The notes beneath the pieces are model-generated. The model searched no databases, was not told the DNA's origin, and was given only the letters and a program-made list of their open reading frames with translations. A stretch of DNA of 64,000 nt. Origin: Natronomonas gomsonensis. GTDB lineage: Archaea; Halobacteriota; Halobacteria; Halobacteriales; Haloarculaceae. The stretch covers positions 1,302,001 through 1,366,000 of the forward strand of contig NZ_JACAWU010000001.1 of NCBI RefSeq assembly GCF_013391635.1, in the 5' to 3' direction. The translations under genes and the position numbers were made by a program. Numbering within the stretch: the first letter of the stretch is position 1; each line of letters starts with the position of its first letter. Shown in pieces: positions 44,215 through 51,545 of this stretch.

Positions 44215-45291
44215 ATGTGGGGGAAACGGGCGAAGGTGGTGGTCGCCGACTACGCGGTGGTTATCGCGGCGGTGCTCGTCGTCGTGTTGCTCGTCGGCGG
44301 GGCGCTGACCTACACGACCAACGTCGAACCGGGGACGGAGACCGAACAGCGAACCGTAAGTGAGTGGCGCTCCGTGGGCGGCTACACGCACGCTTCGACG
44401 ATTCAGACCGAAAACAGGGTGTTCCCTGTCGGCGAGACGCTGGAGGACCGCTCGCTGTACTACACGCAAGTCGGCCCGGAACTCGACGGGCAGTTCAGAT
44501 ACGGCTTCGAGGCACCGGACGGGGAACTGACCGTCGAGAGTACGACGACGCTCGTCATCCGGTCGGTGTCGGAAGGTGAGGAGGGCGACACCGACGAACT
44601 CTGGCGCATCGAGGAACCGCTCGGAACGACCTCCGAAACGGTCGCTCCCGGTGAGCTGGCGACGACGTCGTTCACTATCAACGTGACCGAAGTGCTCGCA
44701 GAGATCGAAGGCGTCCGTGAGGACCTCGGCGCCTCACCCGGGGAGGCATCCGTTCGCGTGATTTCCGAAGTCGAAGCCACCGGAACGGCGGCAGGCGGCG
44801 ACGCGACGGACGACGCCAACTACACGCTCACGCTCGACCCCGGTTCGGACACCTACAGCGTGAGCGGGCCCTCCGGAGAGACCGAATCCCATCCGCGAAC
44901 CGAGACGGTGTCGGTCGAACGGAGCTACGGGCCGATTCGGAGCGCTCTCGGGCCGCTGCTCGTCGTTCTCTCGCTCGTGGGACTCGCCGGTATCGCGGTC
45001 GGCCGATATCGCGGAGCGTTCGAGGTGACCGACGCCGAACGCCGAACCTTGGCGTTTGCCGCCGAACGAAGGGAGTTCGACCAGTGGATATCCCGGGGTG
45101 CGGTGTCGACCGCGGCCGACGACAAACCGCGTGTCCGCATCGACAATCTCGAGGACCTCGTCGACATCGCCATCGATACCGACGCACGCGTGATCGAGGA
45201 CGTCGGCAAACACCGGTACTACGTACTCGGGGAGTCGCTGTGTTACGAGTTCGAACCGCCACAGCACGTCAATCTTCGAGAACTGGAGTAG
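44215..45291 (+). CDS. DUF5305-type membrane protein
   Basis: 358-aa protein. An N-terminal helix (about 8-30, 'ADYAVVIAAVLVVVLLVGG') leads to a large extracellular beta-rich domain (about 31-240) with 'VSEWRSVGGYTHASTIQTENRVFPVGETLEDRSLYY' split by recognisable 'TQVGPELDGQFRYGF'. A second helix (about 245-265, 'ALGPLLVVLSLVGLAG') and a cytoplasmic tail with 'YYVLGESLCYEFEPP' follow. This matches the haloarchaeal family known as DUF5305, whose function is unknown. Placed 48 nt after the signal peptidase, it may be an assembly or scaffold partner. Confidence 0.8.
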   Translation: MWGKRAKVVVADYAVVIAAVLVVVLLVGGALTYTTNVEPGTETEQRTVSEWRSVGGYTHASTIQTENRVFPVGETLEDRSLYYTQVGPELDGQFRYGFEAPDGELTVESTTTLVIRSVSEGEEGDTDELWRIEEPLGTTSETVAPGELATTSFTINVTEVLAEIEGVREDLGASPGEASVRVISEVEATGTAAGGDATDDANYTLTLDPGSDTYSVSGPSGETESHPRTETVSVERSYGPIRSALGPLLVVLSLVGLAGIAVGRYRGAFEVTDAERRTLAFAAERREFDQWISRGAVSTAADDKPRVRIDNLEDLVDIAIDTDARVIEDVGKHRYYVLGESLCYEFEPPQHVNLRELE

Positions 45292-45961
45292 GGTTCTGGC
45301 TCGCGTTTTCGACGGAACCGGGCCGATATTCTACCCCGGGCCTATCGAGCGCACTATCCGGTAGCAAGTCGAATTGGACCGTTGTCCCGGGGAATGAGCA
45401 CTCGACAGTCGCCACTCGCGTCATCCGTGCTGTCGTCCGTGCAACCGGGGAGTCGGCGCCAATGTCGAGGGCTGTCTTCGTCTCCCTGACATCGAGTGCG
45501 GACACTTCGACTCTTCCATCGCCGACGTTCGTGAGCACGACTGGGCACTTTACGTCGACCGTCACGTTCCCCGACTCACCGACGGCGAGGTCTGATGGTG
45601 TTCCGTGTCGCTCTACGCTGGGATAGTCGCCTTCTGTTTCGACAGTTGCATTCGTGCTCAGTGACGCAGGGGCCCGGTTCGTTACCGTCACGATTGGAAC
45701 GTCTTCGTAGACGAACACCACCGCCGTCCCAGCCTCGGCCCTATCGATGCTGACTCCGATGTCGGTCTCGATGCTGTCTGGGTGATCCTGTTTCTCCATC
45801 TCGATGTCGTGTGTCTCGACGCCGACCAACGCGTCGGGGTCGTCCACGACATCGACCGTCGCGTTGCGGTCGACCTCTGCGGCGCTGAAGCCACCGCTTG
45901 CGACGATGAGTGACGCTCCAAGCGCCACTACCAACAACCCGACGAGCGTTCGAGAGGTCAT
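45269..45961 (-). CDS. Secreted TasA/CalY-like protein (diverged paralogue I)
   Basis: 230-aa exported protein with a simple hydrophobic signal ('MTSRTLVGLLVVALGASLIV') followed by 'ASGGFSAAEVDRNATVDVVDDPDALVGVE', clearly the opening of this paralogue set. The rest is beta-rich ('VTVTNRAPASLSTNATVE', 'DVKCPVVLTNVGDGRVEVSAL'). It lacks the twin arginines and the GVNxD core, ending in a polar tail. Its ATG overlaps the stop of regulator copy 3 (ATGA, 45958-45961), repeating the regulator-secreted protein coupling at 37104. Its 3' end overlaps the convergent DUF5305-type gene by 23 nt. Confidence 0.7.
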   Translation of the reverse strand: MTSRTLVGLLVVALGASLIVASGGFSAAEVDRNATVDVVDDPDALVGVETHDIEMEKQDHPDSIETDIGVSIDRAEAGTAVVFVYEDVPIVTVTNRAPASLSTNATVETEGDYPSVERHGTPSDLAVGESGNVTVDVKCPVVLTNVGDGRVEVSALDVRETKTALDIGADSPVARTTARMTRVATVECSFPGTTVQFDLLPDSALDRPGVEYRPGSVENASQNPTPVLED

Positions 45962-46569
45962 TCTTCTAGTTCGTATTTCCCGGTTCCGAGCTGGTTTCGC
46001 GCGGTCTGGTACGTCTGAACGACGGCCGATGCTCCGAACACTGCGACGAGAATCACTGCCAGCGTGAATCCAGAGAGACCGCTGAACGGGTAGGCTCCAT
46101 ACCACGTCGCGGCGATGAGCGCGGCGGCCACGAGCGACAACCCGAGGTAGTACTCACTCCACGGGATGTCGTTACCGGGGACGTACTCTAGATACAGTTG
46201 GACCTCTTGGAGGGCGTCGGTCAACTCCACGTCACCGCGCATGTGGTCGTACTCGATGAGTCCGGCATCTTCGAGTTTTGGAAGGTGTGTCTGCCTGACC
46301 GCCGAGTAGACGCTCTTGCGTTTGTCGCTGTCGAGTCGGTCGATAGTCGTCCCCTCCTCCCACGCGGCGACGTAGTCGACGATTTCCCTGAGCTCGATTC
46401 GCCTGCCTTCATACTTTTTCAGGTAGTGAACGATACACCGCCGACGGGCATTACACAGCACCTCGAAGATGTCTTCCCGTGGAACGGATATCTCTCCAGC
46501 CTCAAGCGTGTCCGTGAGGGTTCCCCGCCCCGTCGAGTGTAGTCCCTCGAACTGATTTGAATCTTTCAT
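45958..46569 (-). CDS. Membrane-anchored winged-helix regulator (DUF7344-like), copy 3
   Basis: 203-aa paralogue of copies 1 and 2. Winged helix (about 30-130): 'EDIFEVLCNARRRCIVHYLKK', 'IELREIVDYVAAWEE', 'RKSVYSAVRQTHLPKLEDAG'. Then 'EYVPGNDIPWSEYYLGLSL' and two transmembrane helices (about 138-158 and 165-185). GGTGGGAG precedes ATG 46569. It is coupled to the downstream secreted-protein gene by a 4-nt overlap, so it may sense or control that product. Confidence 0.75.
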   Translation of the reverse strand: MKDSNQFEGLHSTGRGTLTDTLEAGEISVPREDIFEVLCNARRRCIVHYLKKYEGRRIELREIVDYVAAWEEGTTIDRLDSDKRKSVYSAVRQTHLPKLEDAGLIEYDHMRGDVELTDALQEVQLYLEYVPGNDIPWSEYYLGLSLVAAALIAATWYGAYPFSGLSGFTLAVILVAVFGASAVVQTYQTARNQLGTGKYELEE

Positions 46570-46911
46570 GCTCCCACCAATCCGGATGGGGGTTGATCAT
46601 AACCCACAAATTACTTTTCGTCCGTTCAACGGAAGTATTAATAACGCCGTTTATTTCCGGCATCTGGGTCCTTATGGTAACTGAACACTCGAAAAACGAA
46701 CCCTTCATTATACATTTGTAGTCGCTTAGTACGTCTGGAAACCATTCGTTTCTGTCGTTGAACCTTCCGTTTCGGCTCTGAAGGTTCGGGTTCGACTCGG
46801 TGTGTTAGGCAATACCAACGTGGGGTCGGCATCTACCTCGAATCGAGCGGTTCCCAGGTTCGCGCTCGCCCTCGCGAGCGCGGGGAGGCGCACAAAGGAG
46901 GTACAACAACC
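46570..46911. other. Divergent intergenic region with shared upstream motif
   Basis: About 340 bp between regulator copy 3 (minus) and the vWA-containing gene (plus). It holds CGGTGTG, a 5-nt gap, then CAATACCAACGT (46798-46821), also found before the gene at 48794. The AT-rich part near 46590-46640 may hold the regulator promoter. No gene is seen. Confidence 0.5.
46798..46821 (+). promoter_or_regulatory. Shared upstream element (copy before paralogue K)
   Basis: CGGTGTG, 5 nt, CAATACCAACGT, 114 nt before ATG 46912. The same two parts with the same gap occur at 48663-48686. A weaker relative, CGATACCCACG, lies near 39053 before paralogue C. Confidence 0.5.
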
Positions 46912-48459
46912 ATGGAACGACGAAAATTCCTGATTGGCGTGGGGGGTGCTTCCCTCGGCAGTGGTGCACTGGTCGGTTCGGGTGCGTTCTCGGCGATGCG
47001 GGCCGAGCGTCCCGTCTCGATTCAGGTTTCGGAAGACCCCGGCGCATTGGTCGGATTGGACCGTTGTCCCGGCTCGGACAACGCGAAATACGCTGGCGTC
47101 GACGACGATGGAGAGCTGTTCGTCGACATCTCGGAAAAGCCGAACGAGGGTGACGGCGTCAACGGCGATTCCGTGTACCTGTTCCACGAGGTGTTTCGGG
47201 TGTGTAACCAGAGCGACCACAGCATCTGTCTGTGGGTCGAACGGGAGAACGGATGGCCGGAGGTCGACAGCGGGCCGTCGAAAGGAGACCCCCGAGTGGA
47301 CTTCTATCTCGGTGCTGACCCCGACGATTCGATTCTGGGCGCCAGCAACGGTCACGAACTGGACAGCGGCGACTGTGTCTGTATCGGCATCAAGACGAAC
47401 ACCGTCGGACTCACGTCAGCCGAAGCCGATACGATTCTCGAACCGGTCGGCGACGACATCAACCTCCGAGCGGACTCGGAGTGTCCTGACGGGGTCGAGC
47501 AGCCGCCCCAAGAAAACGAGTGCGTTCCCTGCAGCGTCTCTGAGAGCGACGGGAATGAGGATTTCCTCACGATAGAGAGCGTTGACGATAGCAACTTCCC
47601 GGAGGTCACAGTCACTGCTCGGGTAGAGACGGACGCGGGCGGGGACGGAGACCTCAAAGCAGAGGATTTCACCCTCTGTGAGACGTTCGAAGGCGACAAC
47701 TTCGGACAGGACCCGACGGTCGCGTTTGCGGGGGAAGACGAGAGAGCGGAAGCCGATGTGATGATATTGATGGATACCTCGGGGTCGATGGATGACGAAG
47801 ACGGTAAATTCCCGAACGCAAAGGACGGCGCGGAGACACTCGTAAACAACTTAGGACCGGGAGTCAACGTCGGTTTGGCTCAATTCCCAAGGGACGGATC
47901 TGGGACTCCCGACGCGGAAGTACTTGACCCACTCGGCACCGATAAAACCGATATCAAGAGCTCCATTGACAGTCTTACCGCCGATGGTGGAACGCCTATG
48001 GAAGACGGCATCAACGTCTCTCAACAGGAACTTGAGAACAACGGGCGTGACGTACCGGCATTCATGGTGGTTCTCGCAAACGGTGTTGAGAGCTTCAGTA
48101 GCGACGCGAAAGCCGCTGCCAATACTGCGAAAGGAGATGGCACAACCATCATCTCTATTGCCTATGGGGATGATGCCGACGAGGAGTTGATGCTTGGCAT
48201 TTCGAGTCCACCGAAGAACGGTGATGACGACGATGCCATTCAGGCCGGGGACGAAAACGCGTTCGTCGGCGGTCAAGATGATATTGCCAATATCTTCGAG
48301 GACATCGGCGAGATAATTTCGGGAACCTACGCACTCACCTACCAGACGTGCAACCCGGACCCGAGCGACTCGACCCGCGAGGTGCTACTTCACGTCGAAG
48401 ACTCCCAAGACTCCAGGGTCGCGACGGACACCAAAGAGTACACCCTGCCGTCGACCTGA
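46912..48459 (+). CDS. Secreted TasA/CalY-like protein fused to a von Willebrand A domain (paralogue K)
   Basis: 515-aa exported protein. Twin-Arg/SipW-type signal ('MERRKFLIGVGG...LVGSGAFSAMRA'), then the shared domain (about 35-195): 'EDPGALVGLDRC', 'GVNGDSVYLFHEVFRVCNQS', 'VDFYLGADPDDSILG', 'LDSGDCVCIGIKTNTVGL'. After a Cys-rich linker comes a vWA domain (about 280-490) with the MIDAS motif 'DTSGSMDD' (D288, S290, S292), 'TADGGTPMEDGI' for the MIDAS Thr, and 'FMVVLANGVESF'. vWA domains often bind other proteins via a metal, so this may be an adhesive fibre subunit. AGGAGGT 9 nt before the ATG is a perfect ribosome site. Confidence 0.82.
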   Translation: MERRKFLIGVGGASLGSGALVGSGAFSAMRAERPVSIQVSEDPGALVGLDRCPGSDNAKYAGVDDDGELFVDISEKPNEGDGVNGDSVYLFHEVFRVCNQSDHSICLWVERENGWPEVDSGPSKGDPRVDFYLGADPDDSILGASNGHELDSGDCVCIGIKTNTVGLTSAEADTILEPVGDDINLRADSECPDGVEQPPQENECVPCSVSESDGNEDFLTIESVDDSNFPEVTVTARVETDAGGDGDLKAEDFTLCETFEGDNFGQDPTVAFAGEDERAEADVMILMDTSGSMDDEDGKFPNAKDGAETLVNNLGPGVNVGLAQFPRDGSGTPDAEVLDPLGTDKTDIKSSIDSLTADGGTPMEDGINVSQQELENNGRDVPAFMVVLANGVESFSSDAKAAANTAKGDGTTIISIAYGDDADEELMLGISSPPKNGDDDDAIQAGDENAFVGGQDDIANIFEDIGEIISGTYALTYQTCNPDPSDSTREVLLHVEDSQDSRVATDTKEYTLPST

Positions 48460-48662
48460 GTAGGCGTTTTCCTTTCGGCTACTGCTAGCGAGTGGCCTCT
48501 GAGTACGATTCGAGCAACTACGGAACGTGATCTCTCGAGTGATCCCTCACTTCTGACACTCCCAGTGCGTTCATTCCGATATTACCGAGTTCGACCACGG
48601 TTCAACGAGGGGTTTCGTCGGCTCACACTCGGGTTTCCGGACCGACACGACACGTTGTGATT

Positions 48663-48686
48663 CGGTGTGGCTGCCAATACCAACGT
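48663..48686 (+). promoter_or_regulatory. Shared upstream element (copy before paralogue L)
   Basis: CGGTGTG, 5 nt, CAATACCAACGT, 131 nt before ATG 48794; the same arrangement precedes paralogue K. Confidence 0.5.
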
Positions 48687-48774
48687 AGGTATGGCTGTAT
48701 GGTCCTCTCAAGCGCGTCGGGCGAGACGGTGTGTCGGTCGGTGGTGGTACAGCGGTGTGGTGTGGGGGCGCGCG

Positions 48775-48789
48775 AAACCAAGGTGAAAC
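48775..48789 (+). promoter_or_regulatory. Conserved leader element with ribosome-binding site (copy 2)
   Basis: AAACCAAGGTGAAAC, identical to 38305-38319; AGGTGA is the ribosome-binding core before ATG 48794. Confidence 0.6.
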
Positions 48790-48793
48790 CAAT

Positions 48794-49555
48794 ATGGACC
48801 GAAGAAAGTTCCTGATCGCGGCCGGTGGTACAGCAGTCGGAACAAGCGCGCTCGTGGGGTCGGGCGCGTTCAGTTCCGCACAGATTCGAAATCGTGAGGC
48901 AAACGTGGCAGTCAGTGCCGACGACGCTGCGCTTATTCAATTGCTTCCCGGCCATCATGAAGATGTTGCCGGTGACGACTCAACCGTCTCTGAAAGTCGG
49001 GTCGGCTACGAGGACGGCCAGCTCTACATCAGCTTCAAAGCGGATAACCAGAGCGGCAACGGCGTGAACGCCAACTCGACCTACCAGGTTGGTGCCCTGG
49101 GCGAAGAAGACGCCGAAGACGGCCTCGACAAGCAGGGCATCGCTGGTATCAGCTCCGATGATGTCCTGTACGGGAGTGCCGCGCCCGGTCCATCGGACAA
49201 CGAAATCGAGGACGACCCAGCGTTCGCACTCTGCAACGAGAGCGACGAAACCTACGAATTCGAGCTCACCTACGACGCGGATTCGGCTCCGACCGACTCA
49301 AGCGATGTCGACGATGAGGATGCGGCGGCCGTGCTCGTCGGCAGCGCTGACGACACATGGGGTGCCGCATTCGCGATGGATATGACTGACAATGCGGGCC
49401 GTGTGAGTACGGAACTCGGCCCCGGTGAGTGCCTCTACGTCTCACTGATTATCAACGTCGGCGACGTCGATTCGACAGACACGCCCGACTGGGAAGGATC
49501 GCTGGTCGTCAACGCTGGCGAGGACCCGCCGTCCGGGGAAAACATCGACAACTGA
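48794..49555 (+). CDS. Secreted TasA/CalY-like (SipW-signal) protein (paralogue L)
   Basis: 253-aa exported protein. Signal 'MDRRKFLIAAGGTAVGTSAL' then 'VGSGAFSSAQIRNREANVAV'. The mature region keeps the order seen in the others: 'DDAALIQLLPG', 'YEDGQLYISFKADNQSGNGVNANSTY', 'FALCNESDETYEFELTYD', 'LGPGECLYVSLIINVGDVD'. It is a diverged member with acidic Asp/Ser-rich loops. Fibre or matrix subunit inferred. Starts at ATG 48794 because the shared leader with its ribosome-binding site ends 4 nt upstream. Confidence 0.73.
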   Translation: MDRRKFLIAAGGTAVGTSALVGSGAFSSAQIRNREANVAVSADDAALIQLLPGHHEDVAGDDSTVSESRVGYEDGQLYISFKADNQSGNGVNANSTYQVGALGEEDAEDGLDKQGIAGISSDDVLYGSAAPGPSDNEIEDDPAFALCNESDETYEFELTYDADSAPTDSSDVDDEDAAAVLVGSADDTWGAAFAMDMTDNAGRVSTELGPGECLYVSLIINVGDVDSTDTPDWEGSLVVNAGEDPPSGENIDN

Positions 49556-49642
49556 AACGGGCCGACAGCAGCCGCTACAGTCGGACCTTCGGCCCTCCAG
49601 TGTGAGCCCGCTGGTGGTGGTCAAAGCACCGACAACACAACT

Positions 49643-50800
49643 ATGAAACGAAGAACCATACTCGTCGGCCTCGGAAGCGCGTCGGTAGGTGCAAGTACAC
49701 TCGTCGGTTCGGGAGCGTTCAGCGCGGCCAACGTCCGACGGGACACTAGCATCGATGTCGTCCCCGATTCGGATGCACTGATCGGACTGGGGCCGTGTAG
49801 GGGTCCGCAGGGCCAGCCAACCTCAAACGGGGTCTACGTCGTCGAGGAAAACGGACAGTTCGCCCTGCAGATAAGCGACGACAACGACGACCTAATCGGC
49901 GACGGTGTCAACGTTGAATCCATCTACTGGTTCGACAACGTCTTCGAGGTCTGCAATCAGAGCGACCACGGGGTCTGCGTCGATTTCCGCCTCGACGTTC
50001 CGGAGATTCCGGGACCGGTTCCGCACGAGTACGAAGCCGAGTACGGCTTCTCGGTGGGAGACGACGCGGTCGTCTTCTACGAGGGCGACGATCGGGATGC
50101 CGTCATCGACATGTCGCCACTCGAACCGAGAGCCGAGGGGTACCACCTCGCCCCGGGTGAGTGTCTGTGTATCGGCTTCGTCGTCCGAGCGTTCGGCTTC
50201 GACGCCGGCACGGATATCTTCGAAGACGCCTCGTTGAGCATCACGGCCTTCGCCGGTGACGAGTGCGACACCGAGGAACCGGGTGATGGCGATGATGGCG
50301 ACGGCGGGGATGATGGTGACGAGGGAGGCGAAGACGAACCTGATGAAACGGAGGACTTCGAGGACCTCACAGCAATCAGCTTCGTCGCGTTCTGTACGGG
50401 CGATGGTACTGTCCCCGATATCAAAAGCGTCGACGTGAAAAACACGAAAGATAACGGCGAACCCGTCGGAGTCGAGTGGGAATCGAACGACGCCATCGAG
50501 GAGGTCGTCCTGTTCGGCGGCCAACAATGGTACCTGTTCGACGCCGATAACGCGACGCAGGGAACAGCCCTCATGTCGGCCGACGAAAGCACGTTCGGGG
50601 CCGGTCGCGCCGCAGACGATTTCGTTGCAGGCAACGGGTCCGCAGGCATCACATTCGGTACCGACGGAAGCGACTACGTCCGATGTCAGTCCTCGCCCTG
50701 CTACGGTGAGAGAGGCTTCAAAGTTGAGGAAAGTGGCGGCAGCTTCGATGTCGCCGACGGTGAGGAAACGAAGAAGGAGTGCAACAAACCCTCGACCTGA
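49643..50800 (+). CDS. Secreted TasA/CalY-like protein with acidic linker and ISFVAFC module (paralogue M)
   Basis: 385-aa exported protein. Signal 'MKRRTILVGLGSASVGASTL' then 'VGSGAFSAANVRRDTSIDVV'. Shared domain (about 35-210): 'SDALIGLGPCRG', 'GVNVESIYWFDNVFEVCNQS', 'LAPGECLCIGFVVRAFGFD'. Next an Asp/Glu/Gly-rich linker (about 215-240), then the module 'TAISFVAFCTGDGTVPDIKSV' with 'VGVEWESNDAIEEVVLFGGQQWYLF', also found at the end of paralogue A. A C-terminal Cys-containing tail follows. It lies 87 nt after paralogue L, so the pair may be co-transcribed. Confidence 0.75.
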   Translation: MKRRTILVGLGSASVGASTLVGSGAFSAANVRRDTSIDVVPDSDALIGLGPCRGPQGQPTSNGVYVVEENGQFALQISDDNDDLIGDGVNVESIYWFDNVFEVCNQSDHGVCVDFRLDVPEIPGPVPHEYEAEYGFSVGDDAVVFYEGDDRDAVIDMSPLEPRAEGYHLAPGECLCIGFVVRAFGFDAGTDIFEDASLSITAFAGDECDTEEPGDGDDGDGGDDGDEGGEDEPDETEDFEDLTAISFVAFCTGDGTVPDIKSVDVKNTKDNGEPVGVEWESNDAIEEVVLFGGQQWYLFDADNATQGTALMSADESTFGAGRAADDFVAGNGSAGITFGTDGSDYVRCQSSPCYGERGFKVEESGGSFDVADGEETKKECNKPST

Positions 50801-50845
50801 ACGGAGCCTTCCGAGACGGCTTTTTTTGACGCTGCGAACGGAGCC

Positions 50846-51427
50846 TCAGCTCCCGGTATCGTACTTGTAGGTCGCTTCGTCGGGGTCGATACCGAAATCC
50901 TCGGCCGACTCCTCGGGTTCGGGCTCCGGTTGGGCCTCGGCTGCGACCTTGAACCGCTCGCGGAGGCGCTCGGGCATCCGGAACCGCTCAGTGTCGATGC
51001 GCATAGGCACCGCCTCGGGGTCCAGCGACTCCCGCTTGGATTCGAGTCGCTCCTGTAACACCTCCGGAAGGGAATCCGAGGAGACGCCCTCGAAGCCGAA
51101 TTGGGTGAGGTAGTCGTGTGAACTCGTCAGTGTGTAGACGTGGTCGAACCCTTCGGCTTCGGCGCTGTCGACGAGGCGCTCGACGACGTGGGCGCCGACG
51201 CCCTGTCGCTCCCAGCCGTCGAGGACGCCGATGGAGGTGAGTTCACAAACCTCGCCGTCGTCGCCGCTGTGGACTCGAATTCGGCCGAATCCCGCGCGGG
51301 TGTTCGACTCCTCGTCGACGGCGATGACGTAGTCCCGCGACCGGAAGGCCGTTTCGTCCAGGCCCATCGCCTCGATGTGGTCTAACAGCCAGGCCTCATC
51401 GCGGTTTCGTGCGTCCCGGACGTACAT
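50846..51427 (-). CDS. GNAT family N-acetyltransferase
   Basis: 193-aa acetyltransferase. The GNAT core (about 1-115) has 'YVIAVDEESNTRAGFGRIRV', then 'VCELTSIGVLDGWERQGVGAHVVERLVDSAEAEG' with the acetyl-CoA loop R-Q-G-V-G-A, and 'YTLTSSHDYLTQFGFE', the typical end of the fold. A haloarchaeal C-terminal extension (about 120-193, acidic) follows. The substrate is unknown (protein N-terminus, amino acid or antibiotic-like molecules are all possible). ATG 51427 starts the conserved core. Confidence 0.85.
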   Translation of the reverse strand: MYVRDARNRDEAWLLDHIEAMGLDETAFRSRDYVIAVDEESNTRAGFGRIRVHSGDDGEVCELTSIGVLDGWERQGVGAHVVERLVDSAEAEGFDHVYTLTSSHDYLTQFGFEGVSSDSLPEVLQERLESKRESLDPEAVPMRIDTERFRMPERLRERFKVAAEAQPEPEPEESAEDFGIDPDEATYKYDTGS

Positions 51428-51545
51428 AGCGTTGCGTTGGAGCGGCCGACGCAAAACCGTTCCCCCTCGTCGGACAACATGAAATTCGTTTTTTGTTTTT
51501 TTAAGGAAGAAAACTACTTGACGGCGGGTGCGAACACATCACAGT

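Larger units (their letters stand above)
48460..48793. other. Intergenic region upstream of paralogue L
   Basis: About 330 bp. It holds the second copy of the shared upstream element (48663-48686) and the conserved leader (48755-48793). No gene is supported. Confidence 0.5.
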
